Assembly: GCF_002850745.1 (NCBI RefSeq)
Contig: NZ_KZ559469.1
Coordinates: 513,901-577,900, forward strand
Direction: 5' to 3'
DNA length: 64,000 bases
Source of the DNA: Nonomuraea indica
GTDB lineage: Bacteria > Actinomycetota > Actinomycetes > Streptosporangiales > Streptosporangiaceae
Positions 57,207 through 64,000 of the stretch are shown in pieces. How positions within the stretch are numbered: the stretch's first letter is position 1; each line of letters opens with the position of its first letter. Below the pieces are notes generated by a model. The model had not been told where the DNA came from. It saw only the letters and a program-made list of their open reading frames with translations, and did not search any database. The position numbers and the translations under genes are program-made.

Positions 57207-58130
57207 GTGAAAGAGATAGTGCGACCGAGACGTAAGCAATTGCGCCGTTTCGGGGGGCCCGTCAACCTCGCGGAACAGCTGGAGAAGACCAAGGCCATGG
57301 ACAAGCCCGTCAGGGTGCTGGCCAAGGCCGTCCGTGACACGATCCGTCCGGGCCTGCTACGCGACCTGCTCCACGGGGTCCCCGTGGGCAAGCCGGCCCA
57401 TCCACCGCTCGCGAACGTGACCCTGGGCTGCTGGCTCTCCGCGGCCGTGCTCGACATGACCCGCATCGACCCGCGCGCGTCGCGGCTGCTGCTGACCGTG
57501 GGCATCGGCAGCGCGCTCCCCACCGCCGCGGCGGGGCTGACCGACTGGTCGTCGTTGCACCGGGAGCAGCAACGCGTCGGCTTCGTGCACATGCTGACGA
57601 ACGTCACCGCGCTCGGGCTGTTCACCGCCTCGCTGGCCGCCCGGCTGTCCGGCCGGGAACGCGCCGGCCGGCTGCTGTCGTTCGCCGGCGTCGGGGTCGG
57701 CGGCATGGGCGCCTACCTGGGCGGCCACATGGCCTACCGGCAGGCGGCCGGGGCCAACCACGCTCCCCAGATCGCCCATCTGGTGCCTCTGGGCTGGCAC
57801 GACCTGTGCGCGCTCACCGACCTGCCCGACGGCAGGCCCGTGGCCCGGCGGCTCGGCTACATCCAGCTGTTCGTGCTGCGGCGGGGCGATCACGTCACCG
57901 TGCTCGCCGACCGCTGCCCGCACCTCGCCGGCCCCCTGCACCAGGGCAGGCTGGTGGTGGAGAACGGCGAGGCGTGCGTGGTCTGCCCCTGGCACGGCAG
58001 CACGTTCCGGCTCGGCGACGGGTCGGTCAAGCACGGTCCCGCCACCGCTCCGGCGCCGACCTTCGAGACCCGCATCCGGCGGGACGGGATCATCCAGGTA
58101 CGCCCGGGGCTTGACCTCAAGTTGACGTGA
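57207..58130 (+). CDS. DUF2231 membrane domain fused to a Rieske iron-sulfur domain
   Basis: The 307-residue protein has a membrane part (residues about 50-185) with four hydrophobic segments typical of DUF2231 (PAHPPLANVTLGCWLSAAVLD; TAAAGLTDWSSL; HMLTNVTALGLFTASL; GGMGAYLGGHMAYR). A C-terminal Rieske domain (about 195-305) has ligands Cys237-Pro-His239 and Cys260-Pro-Trp-His263, the full [2Fe-2S] set. It likely carries electrons at the membrane, perhaps to or from a heme or quinone in the membrane part. The partner is unknown. Start ATG 57207, 30 bases after the HD gene. Confidence 0.88.
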   Translation: MKEIVRPRRKQLRRFGGPVNLAEQLEKTKAMDKPVRVLAKAVRDTIRPGLLRDLLHGVPVGKPAHPPLANVTLGCWLSAAVLDMTRIDPRASRLLLTVGIGSALPTAAAGLTDWSSLHREQQRVGFVHMLTNVTALGLFTASLAARLSGRERAGRLLSFAGVGVGGMGAYLGGHMAYRQAAGANHAPQIAHLVPLGWHDLCALTDLPDGRPVARRLGYIQLFVLRRGDHVTVLADRCPHLAGPLHQGRLVVENGEACVVCPWHGSTFRLGDGSVKHGPATAPAPTFETRIRRDGIIQVRPGLDLKLT

Positions 58131-58148
58131 GGTTCTACGGTCGGGGTC

Positions 58149-58970
58149 ATGGGCGAGTTTCTCGTGACCGGACCGACCGGTGACGTGGGCAGGCACGTGG
58201 TCTCGCAGCTGGCCGAGGCGGGCCTCGGGGTCCGCGCGCTGGTCCGCGACCCGTCCCGGGTCCGGCTGCCCCCTCGCGTCGAGGTGGCCGGCGGCGACCT
58301 GGCGGCGCCCGCGACGCTGGAGCCGGCGCTGCGCGGCGTGGAGACGGTGTTCCTGATCTGGCCGGACCGCGCCGCGGCCGCCGTGGAGGCCGTGGCGGAG
58401 ACCGCCGTGGAGACCATCGCGAAGCACGCCCGCCGGATCGTCCACCTGTCCGGCGGCCTCGGCCCGCACCGCGAGATCGAACGGGCCATCCGGTGGGCCG
58501 GGGTGCCGTGGACGTTCCTGCGCCCCACCGGCTGTGCCACCGACGCCCTGGAGTGGGCGGGCGAGGTGCGCAAGGGCGTGGTCCGCCGGCCGTACGGGGC
58601 GGCCGCGCTGGCCCCCGTCCACGAGAGGGACGTCGCGGCCGTGGCCGTGCACGTGCTCACCTCGGCCGGGCACGGCGGGGCCACGTACACGATCAGCGGC
58701 CCGGAGACCCTGACGCGGGCGCGGCAGGCGCGGATCATCGGCGAAGCCGTCGGCCGCGAGGTGCGCTGGGAGGAGCCACCCGCGCGGAGGGCCCGGGAGG
58801 AGCTGCTGGCGGCCTGGGGCGACCCGGTGGCCGTGGACGGCGCGCTGGCGAGGTGGGCGTCGTTCGTGGCGACGCCCGAGCCCGTCACGGACACGGTGTG
58901 GCGGCTGCTGGGCAGGCGGGCGCTGACGTTCCGCCAGTGGGCGGGCGAGCACGCCGCCGACTTCGGGTAG
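58149..58970 (+). CDS. NmrA/NAD(P)H-binding family protein
   Basis: The 273-residue Rossmann protein begins MGEFLVTGPTGDVGRHVVSQL, with the GxxGxxG cofactor motif at 8-14, and continues with LRPTGCATDALEWAGEVRKG and GPETLTRARQARIIGEAVGREV, typical of atypical SDR/NmrA-like proteins that bind NADP and may act as redox sensors or reductases. No strict catalytic Tyr-x3-Lys was seen. Start ATG 58149, 18 bases after the Rieske gene; it may be part of the same operon. Confidence 0.85.
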   Translation: MGEFLVTGPTGDVGRHVVSQLAEAGLGVRALVRDPSRVRLPPRVEVAGGDLAAPATLEPALRGVETVFLIWPDRAAAAVEAVAETAVETIAKHARRIVHLSGGLGPHREIERAIRWAGVPWTFLRPTGCATDALEWAGEVRKGVVRRPYGAAALAPVHERDVAAVAVHVLTSAGHGGATYTISGPETLTRARQARIIGEAVGREVRWEEPPARRAREELLAAWGDPVAVDGALARWASFVATPEPVTDTVWRLLGRRALTFRQWAGEHAADFG

Positions 58971-58983
58971 GACGCCGGTCGCG

Positions 58984-59220
58984 TCAGTGCTCGTCGGCGG
59001 GATGCTCCACCAGGGCCAGGATGCGGCTGGACATGAACCGCGCGGTCCGTACGGCGGCGCCGCCGCGGGTCACCTCGCTCACCTCGACCAGCCCCCGGCG
59101 CGTGGCCACCTCGACGCGACGGCCCGCTCGCGTGGCGGTGACCTCGTAGGTGCGCGGGGTGCCGCCCGCGTCGATGACGATCTCCACCCGATCACCCTTC
59201 ATGTACAGATTCATACCCAT
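58984..59220 (-). CDS. Small protein of unknown function
   Basis: The 78-residue product (ATG 59220) reads as a compact mostly beta protein (MGMNLYMKGDRVEIVIDAGG; TYEVTATRAGRRVEVATRRGLVEVSEVTR). No cysteine, signal or membrane helix. It has good codon bias. It lies 12 bases downstream of the TauE/SafE permease gene on the same strand, and converges with the NmrA-like gene. No family recognised. Confidence 0.65.
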   Translation of the reverse strand: MGMNLYMKGDRVEIVIDAGGTPRTYEVTATRAGRRVEVATRRGLVEVSEVTRGGAAVRTARFMSSRILALVEHPADEH

Positions 59221-59232
59221 AAGAGCGGGAAT

Positions 59233-59988
59233 TTATCCGTACACCAGTTTGACAATCGCGACGACCCCCACCACCACGATCACCCCTCGGAGCACGGGCG
59301 CCGGGATGCGCCGGCCCAGCCTCGCCCCGACGAAGCCGCCCGCCATCGCCCCCACCGCCACCGCCAGCACCGCCCACCAGTCGATCTCGGCGACCAGCAC
59401 GAACAGCAGCGCGGCCGCGGAGTTCACGACGAGCGACAGCACGTTCTTGGCGGCGTTCACCCGCTGCAGGTGCTCACTGAGGAAGCTGCCGAGCAGCCCG
59501 ATCAGCAGCACGCCCTGCGCCGCGCCGAAGTATCCGCCGTAGACGCCGGCGCCGAACACGCCCAGCCAGAGCGCCACCCCGCCGTGGGAGTCCGCGTGGG
59601 GGCGCCCGGCCGCCAGCCGCGCGCTCAACCGGGGCTGCACCACCACCAGCACGCACGCCGCGGCGATCAGCACCGGCACCACGACCTGGAACACGCCCGG
59701 GTCGAGGGAGAGCAGCAGCAGCCCGCCGATCACGGAACCCAGGAACGAGGCCGCACCCAGGCGGACCAGCCGGTCACGCTGCCCCACGAGCTCCGCCCGG
59801 TAACCGTAGGCGCCGGTGAACGACCCGGGGACCAGGCCGATGTTGTTGGACACGTTGGCCACGACCGGGTCCACACCCACCGCGACGAGCGTGGGAAAGG
59901 TGATCAGCGAGCCCGAGCCGACGACCGCGTTGATGGCCCCGGCCGCAACCCCCGCCACGCACACCGCAAGCGCTTCCCAGATCGTCAC
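59233..59988 (-). CDS. TauE/SafE-family sulfite/anion exporter
   Basis: The 251-residue permease has the TauE/SafE repeats with about seven to eight helices. The N-terminal motif GVAAGAINAVVGSGSLITFPTLVAVGVDP and the second-half motif GVFGAGVYGGYFGAAQGVLLIGLLG are characteristic. Members move sulfite, sulfoacetate or other organosulfur anions, usually out of the cell. Start GTG 59988. No sulfur genes are near. It ends 12 bases before the small unknown gene. Confidence 0.9.
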   Translation of the reverse strand: MTIWEALAVCVAGVAAGAINAVVGSGSLITFPTLVAVGVDPVVANVSNNIGLVPGSFTGAYGYRAELVGQRDRLVRLGAASFLGSVIGGLLLLSLDPGVFQVVVPVLIAAACVLVVVQPRLSARLAAGRPHADSHGGVALWLGVFGAGVYGGYFGAAQGVLLIGLLGSFLSEHLQRVNAAKNVLSLVVNSAAALLFVLVAEIDWWAVLAVAVGAMAGGFVGARLGRRIPAPVLRGVIVVVGVVAIVKLVYG

Positions 59989-60050
59989 CCGCCGTAGCCT
60001 AGACGCCGCCCGGAGCCGCCATCACAGCGGCCCGGGCCGGTCACCGGCTC

Positions 60051-60839
60051 TCACAGCGCGCGGGCGTACCAGCGACCCTCGGCGCTGCGGTCGAGCGAGA
60101 GCGGCAGTCCGAACGTCCGCGACAGGTTGTCGGCCGTCATCACCTGATCCAGCGGCCCCTGCGCCACCACCGAGCCGTTGCGCAGCAGCAGCCCGTGCGT
60201 GAACCCGCTCGGCACCTCCTCCACGTGATGCGTGACCAGCACCAGCGTCGGCGACCGGAAGTCCTGGGCCAGCACCGTCAGACGGCGCACCAGGTCCTCG
60301 CGCCCACCCAGGTCGAGCCCCGCGGCCGGCTCGTCGAGCAGCAGCACCTCCGGGTCGGGCATGAGGGCCCGGGCGATCTGCACCCGCTTGCGCTCCCCCT
60401 CCGACAGCGTGCCGAAGCGCCGGCGGATCAGGTGGGCGGCGCCGAGCATGTCGATCAGCTCGACGGCCCGGGTGACGTCGTTGGAGTCGTACTCCTCCGT
60501 CCAGCGGCCCATGACGCCGTAGGACGCGGTGAGCACGAGGTCGATCACCTTCTCCTCGGGCGGGATGCGCTCGGCCAGCGCCGCGCTCGCCAGCCCGATG
60601 CGCGGCCGGAGGTCGAAGACGTCGGTCTGCCCCAGCCGCTCGCCGAGCACCTCGACGACCCCCTCCGTCGGGTACAGCAGCGTGCTCGCCACCTGCAGCA
60701 ACGTCGTCTTGCCCGCGCCGTTGGGCCCGACCACGACCCAACGCTCGTCCGCGTTGACCTCCCAGTCGATGCCGCGCAGCAGGGCCGCTCCGTCGCGCCT
60801 GACGACCACGTCCTGGAGCCGCAGCACCTGACCACCCAT
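60051..60839 (-). CDS. ABC transporter ATP-binding protein (ABC-F/YheS-unlike, soluble)
   Basis: The 262-residue ATPase has Walker A GPNGAGKTT, signature GTLSEGERKRVQIARAL, Walker B VLLLDEPAAGLD and H-loop VTHHVEEV. Its proportions (VLRLQDVVVRRDGAALLRGIDW; a single domain with a FTHGLLLRNG C-terminus) fit the actinobacterial group of single-gene ABC ATPases without an adjacent permease. The partner is therefore unknown. The start ATG 60839 is behind AAGGAGGG. It is divergent from the gene at 60909. Confidence 0.87.
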   Translation of the reverse strand: MGGQVLRLQDVVVRRDGAALLRGIDWEVNADERWVVVGPNGAGKTTLLQVASTLLYPTEGVVEVLGERLGQTDVFDLRPRIGLASAALAERIPPEEKVIDLVLTASYGVMGRWTEEYDSNDVTRAVELIDMLGAAHLIRRRFGTLSEGERKRVQIARALMPDPEVLLLDEPAAGLDLGGREDLVRRLTVLAQDFRSPTLVLVTHHVEEVPSGFTHGLLLRNGSVVAQGPLDQVMTADNLSRTFGLPLSLDRSAEGRWYARAL

Positions 60840-60908
60840 CCCGGATCCCTCCTTCAGGAGAACGCTCGGGGTCAAACCTATTGCAGCGCGAGCGCATATC
60901 GTGGACCG

Positions 60909-61637
60909 GTGCGCCCTGAATCGACTGTCTCTCCCGTCCTCGTCGCCTGGGGCAACGCCTGGCTGGCCGGCCACGTGGGCCTCGACGAGGCGGCCGACCG
61001 CGTGGAGGCGGCCGGCGGACCCACGGTCGCCGGGGAGGTGCCGCTGCGCGGATACCTCGCCGGCCTGCGCGTCGACGGCCTCAGTGAGTTCCGGCTGGCG
61101 TTGCCGGCGCCGGGCGACCCGCTCGGCCTCTCCGGGCCGCCGGAGTTCAACTCGGCCGCCGTCGACGCGGGCGAGGCCGTCATCGCCGTGCTCGCCGACC
61201 GGCGTCTCGGGCTGGTGCCCGCACCCGACCGGCGCGGCTCCTCCTACGCCGGGGTACGCCTGACCGTGTACGAGGCCGGGCCCGTCAGGCACGACCTGCC
61301 CTCGCTGGCCGAGGCCGAGCACGGGCTGTCGGCCGTGATGCGGTCGGCAACCGAGGCGCTGGCCTCCGTCGACGGCCCGGCACAGGGCCGGCCGGAGCGG
61401 CTGCCCGGCGACGCCCCCGGCGGCGCGGGTCTCGCACCCGGGTACCCGGCGCGGGCGCACCGCGTCGCGTCGCTCGCCGCCCGCCTGGCGACGGTGCTGC
61501 GGCTGGCCGACGACCGGGGGCTGACCTCGGCGCAGCTCGCCGCCCGTGCCGAGTCGCTGCGCGAGCTGGACCGGGCGGTGCGGCGGGCGACCGTGGCCGC
61601 CCACCACGCCATCTTCGAGCCCCTCCGCAGCCCCTGA
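60909..61637 (+). CDS. Conserved actinobacterial protein of unknown function
   Basis: The 242-residue product starts at GTG 60909 without a ribosome binding site, 69 bases from the divergent ABC ATPase gene, so initiation may be leaderless. It begins MRPESTVSPVLVAWGNAWLAGHVGLDEAADRVEAAGG (read in parts), is alpha/beta with no membrane helix or enzyme motif, and has a helical C-terminus (LRELDRAVRRATVAAHHAIFEPL). I recognise a common actinobacterial hypothetical but not a function. Confidence 0.72.
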   Translation: MRPESTVSPVLVAWGNAWLAGHVGLDEAADRVEAAGGPTVAGEVPLRGYLAGLRVDGLSEFRLALPAPGDPLGLSGPPEFNSAAVDAGEAVIAVLADRRLGLVPAPDRRGSSYAGVRLTVYEAGPVRHDLPSLAEAEHGLSAVMRSATEALASVDGPAQGRPERLPGDAPGGAGLAPGYPARAHRVASLAARLATVLRLADDRGLTSAQLAARAESLRELDRAVRRATVAAHHAIFEPLRSP

Positions 61638-61691
61638 CGGGGAGTCGTCGCCCACCGGGCGCGGTTTCCCACGCCGGCGGGGACGCCCACG

Positions 61692-62084
61692 TCAGCCGCC
61701 GACCAGCGGAACGAGCTTGATGAAGGACACCACCGGATCGCCGGTCAGGTCGATCACCTCGGACAGGTCCTCCACCTGACGATCCCCGGCCAGCAGCACG
61801 AATCCGTTGCGCTGGAAGGCCCGCACGGCGATGTCCGCCTGCTTCTCCCAGTCGATCCGCCGCCTCGCGCCCATCCGGTGGCCGTTCAGCTCCGCCTCGG
61901 CGTCCGTGGGGCGGACCAGGCCGGTGAACCGGGCGGAGGGGGCGGCGTTGAAGCGGGCGACCTCCTCCCGGACACGCAGCCGCACCAGCTCCCGCGCCGA
62001 GATGCTCTCCGGCAGATCGGGCAGGGCGAACTCGCCCAGCGATCTCCCGGTTGCCGTCTCGTCTCGAAAGGTGACCGTCGCCAT
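61692..62084 (-). CDS. Hypothetical protein
   Basis: The 130-residue product (ATG 62084) starts MATVTFRDETATGRSLGEFAL and includes SARELVRLRVREEVARFN and RIDWEKQADIAVRAFQRNGFVLLAGDRQVEDLSEVIDLTGDP in parts. It looks like a small soluble alpha/beta protein, with a central GHRMGARRRIDWEKQ segment. No family recognised. It is 78 bases beyond the response regulator stop on the same strand, so it could be downstream of the two-component system. Confidence 0.65.
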   Translation of the reverse strand: MATVTFRDETATGRSLGEFALPDLPESISARELVRLRVREEVARFNAAPSARFTGLVRPTDAEAELNGHRMGARRRIDWEKQADIAVRAFQRNGFVLLAGDRQVEDLSEVIDLTGDPVVSFIKLVPLVGG

Positions 62085-62162
62085 CCCACAGCTCCATAAG
62101 TCAGCGGAACATTGCGAGCTGATCGATATCAGTCGGAGCCGACAGGAACGGATGTCCCAGGA

Positions 62163-62786
62163 TCAGGCCAGGCCGTGCCGGACCGCGTACAGCGCGGCCT
62201 GGGTGCGGTCCTGGACGCCCAGTTTCATCAGCACGTTGGAGACGTGGGTCTTGACCGTCTTCTCCGCGACGAGCAGGCTCCGGGCGATCTCGCGGTTCGA
62301 CCGGCCGGCGGCGATCAGCACGAGCACCTCCCGCTCCCGCTCGGTCAGCGGCACCGGCGCGGGCCGCGCCCCGCCGTCTCCGCCGCCGGTCAGCATCGCC
62401 TCGGCCGCCTCCGGCGCGAGCAGCACCTGCCCGCCGTGCACGGCCCGGACGGCCTGCACCAGCGCGGTCGGGTCCACGTCCTTGTAGAGGAACCCCGCGG
62501 CTCCGGCCCGCATCGCCGGGCCCACGTCCGACCGGTCGCTCACCGACGTGAGCACCACCACCCGGGTCGAGGTCCCCGACAGCCGCTCCAGGGCGCCCAG
62601 CCCGTCCAGCACCGGCATCTTCAGATCGAGCAGCAGCACGTCCGGCGCCAGCTCCCCGACCAGCTCGACCGCCTCCGCCCCGTCGCGGGCCTCCCCCACG
62701 ACCGTGATGTCGTCCTGCAGGTCGAGGAAGGAACGCAACCCCTGCCGCACCACCGGATGGTCGTCGGCCACCAGCACCCGGATCAC
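62163..62786 (-). CDS. NarL-type response regulator
   Basis: The 207-residue regulator has a receiver domain (DDHPVVRQGLRSFLD near the start, phospho-acceptor in DVLLLDLKMPVLDG, Lys in FLYKDVDP) and a LuxR-type HTH at about 145-205 (LTEREREVLVLIAAGRSNREIARSLLVAEKTVKTHV in parts). The GTG start 62786 overlaps the kinase stop as GTGA. With the kinase it forms a complete two-component system with unknown stimulus. Confidence 0.92.
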   Translation of the reverse strand: MIRVLVADDHPVVRQGLRSFLDLQDDITVVGEARDGAEAVELVGELAPDVLLLDLKMPVLDGLGALERLSGTSTRVVVLTSVSDRSDVGPAMRAGAAGFLYKDVDPTALVQAVRAVHGGQVLLAPEAAEAMLTGGGDGGARPAPVPLTEREREVLVLIAAGRSNREIARSLLVAEKTVKTHVSNVLMKLGVQDRTQAALYAVRHGLA

Positions 62787-63898
62787 ACGTCCACCTCCAC
62801 GCTGACCGCCGTCCCCTCACCGGGGGCCGACTCCACGGTCATGACCCCGCCCACCGACTCGGCCCGTTCGCGCATCGACACGAGCCCCAGGCCGCGCGAG
62901 ACCGTCTGGTCGAAGCCCTTGCCGTCGTCACGCACCGACAGCACCAGCCTGCCGCCGGCGTGGCCGAGGCGTACCGACACCTCGGTGGCGTCCGCGTGCC
63001 GCAGCGCGTTGTGCAGCGCCTCCTGCGCCACCCGCAGCAGCGCCACCTCCACGGCCGGCTCGACCGGCGGCAGCTCCCCGCAGTCGAACGCCACCCGGAC
63101 CGGGTGCAGCCGTTCGAGCAGGCGGACGTGCTTGCGCAGCGTCTCCCCCAGGCCGTGCCGGTCCAGCTCGGCGGGACGCAGCTCGACGATCACGGCCCGC
63201 AGCTCGGCCAGCGCCTCGCCCGCCAGCCGCTGGACCCGTTCGAGCTCGGCCGCGGCCCGGGCCGGGTCACGGTCCAGCACCGTCGCGGCGGCCTGGGCCG
63301 TCAGCCGCAGCGAGAACAGCTTCTGGGTCACCGCGTCGTGCAGCTCGCGGGCCATCCGGTTGCGTTCCTCCAGCATGGCCAGCTCGCGCCCGCGCTCGTA
63401 CAGCCGGGCGTTGGTGAGCGCGATGGCGGCGTGCGCGGCGAAGAGCGTGAGCAGGTCCTGGTCGGCGAGCGTGAAGCCGCCCTCGGTGCGCTTGTTGGCC
63501 AGGAAGATGATGCCGAGGACCTCGTCGCCGTCGCGGATCGGCACGCCCAGGAAGTCCTTCATCACCGGATGCGCCTTCGGCCAGTACTCGAACCGGGGGT
63601 CCTGGCACAGGTCCGGCAGCCGCACCGGGGCGCCCTCGCGCAGCATCGCGCCCAGCATGCCGTGCTGCCTGGGCAGCGGCCCGATCGCCTCCCACTGCTT
63701 GTCGGTGATGCCCTCGGCGACGAACTCCGCGAACGACCCGTCGTCGTCCGGCACCCCGAGCGCGGCGTAGCGGGCGTCCAGCAGCCGCTGCGCCGAACGG
63801 ACGATCACCTGCAGCACCTCGCGCACCGAGAGGTGCCGGGTCACGGCGAGCACGGCCGAGCTGACCGCCTGCAGGATCTCTTCCCGATCGTCCGACAT
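62783..63898 (-). CDS. Sensor histidine kinase with GAF domain
   Basis: The kinase (371 residues from ATG 63898; a GTG at 63901 gives one more) has no membrane helix. Residues about 12-165 form a GAF domain (LSVREVLQVIVRSAQRLLDARYAALGV; FLGVPIRDGDEVLGIIFLANK), followed by a HisKA_3 with His in NRMARELHDAVTQKLFSLRLTAQ and a HATPase (VALLRVAQEALHNALRHADA; GLGLVSMRERAESVGG). It is similar in plan to DevS/NreB-like cytoplasmic sensors, but the GAF ligand is unknown; no Cys cluster for iron-sulfur is seen. It overlaps the response regulator by 4 bases. Confidence 0.92.
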   Translation of the reverse strand: MSDDREEILQAVSSAVLAVTRHLSVREVLQVIVRSAQRLLDARYAALGVPDDDGSFAEFVAEGITDKQWEAIGPLPRQHGMLGAMLREGAPVRLPDLCQDPRFEYWPKAHPVMKDFLGVPIRDGDEVLGIIFLANKRTEGGFTLADQDLLTLFAAHAAIALTNARLYERGRELAMLEERNRMARELHDAVTQKLFSLRLTAQAAATVLDRDPARAAAELERVQRLAGEALAELRAVIVELRPAELDRHGLGETLRKHVRLLERLHPVRVAFDCGELPPVEPAVEVALLRVAQEALHNALRHADATEVSVRLGHAGGRLVLSVRDDGKGFDQTVSRGLGLVSMRERAESVGGVMTVESAPGEGTAVSVEVDV

Positions 63899-64000
63899 CA
63901 CGCCACCACTCTAGGGTCCCCCGGCGGGCCCGCCAGGGCCGGTGGTCCTAGGACGAAGTGCCCACGCCGGGCCCGGCCTCGCGACCGATGCCGGTGACGA

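Overview
The window is very GC-rich with strong G/C at third codon positions. It carries several actinobacterial markers: a Rex operator, a BldN-type sigma factor, an HspR/HAIR-controlled chaperone operon, XRE(DUF5753)/DUF397 gene pairs, a 32-residue bTHX-like basic protein and a stand-alone Prim-Pol domain protein. Gene order from rex to proC resembles the Streptomyces coelicolor rex-hemACDB-bldN region as I recall it. The XRE/DUF397 pair and the N-terminal sequence of the LCP protein point to Streptosporangiales (a Nonomuraea/Streptosporangium-like organism). The family-level placement is inference; the window has no rRNA or tRNA gene to confirm it.

Layout. 1-3.8 kb (minus strand): cytochrome c maturation system II (resA-like, ccdA, resB, ccsB) with an upstream histidine phosphatase. 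3.9-5.9 kb: a LysR regulator divergent from a 37-residue ORF and an EamA exporter. 5.9-6.0 kb: six copies of a 17-bp tandem repeat. 6.05-14.86 kb: tetrapyrrole synthesis (hemL, then the tightly coupled rex-hemA-hemC-hemD-hemB operon behind a Rex operator), interrupted by a CPBP membrane protease and a Prim-Pol protein. 14.86-18.9 kb: glutaredoxin-like protein, a 7-TM protein fused to an ABM domain, a bldN-like sigma gene followed by a very short anti-sigma-like ORF, and a HAD phosphatase. 18.9-21.4 kb: an ECF sigma factor overlapping an LCP-family protein, then a secreted protein. 21.5-27.0 kb: SDR, acyltransferase, epimerase, bTHX-like protein, excisionase-type HTH protein, phosphatase-like protein and AcuC-like deacetylase.

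27.1-35.7 kb: a NarL-type two-component system with an ABC exporter, a MacAB-like FtsX exporter with a lipoprotein adaptor, then proC and proline dehydrogenase. 35.8-43.1 kb: a lipoprotein, then dnaK-grpE-dnaJ-hspR-clpB behind two HAIR sites and closed by a strong hairpin. 43.2-51.4 kb: a secreted repeat protein, TPR protein, small membrane protein, TetR regulator with an EphD-like hydrolase/SDR fusion, CapA-like lipoprotein, and an HTH regulator divergent from an MFS exporter. 51.5-54.3 kb: an accessory patch with an XRE/DUF397 pair, palindromic TGCAA-N-TTGCA sites, and small genes resembling those of actinomycete integrative elements, but without integrase or TraB. 54.3-64 kb: molybdopterin oxidoreductase, HD hydrolase, DUF2231-Rieske fusion, NmrA-like protein, TauE/SafE permease, ABC ATPase, unknown genes and a second two-component system.

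How it fits together: heme synthesis and cytochrome c maturation lie close to each other, with NADH/NAD sensing by Rex over the heme operon. Heat shock, cell-envelope regulation (ECF/LCP) and developmental control (BldN) form the other core blocks. The most unusual features are the ECF-LCP pair, the shortened BldN anti-sigma position, the membrane-ABM fusion and the operator-rich accessory patch near 52-54 kb.
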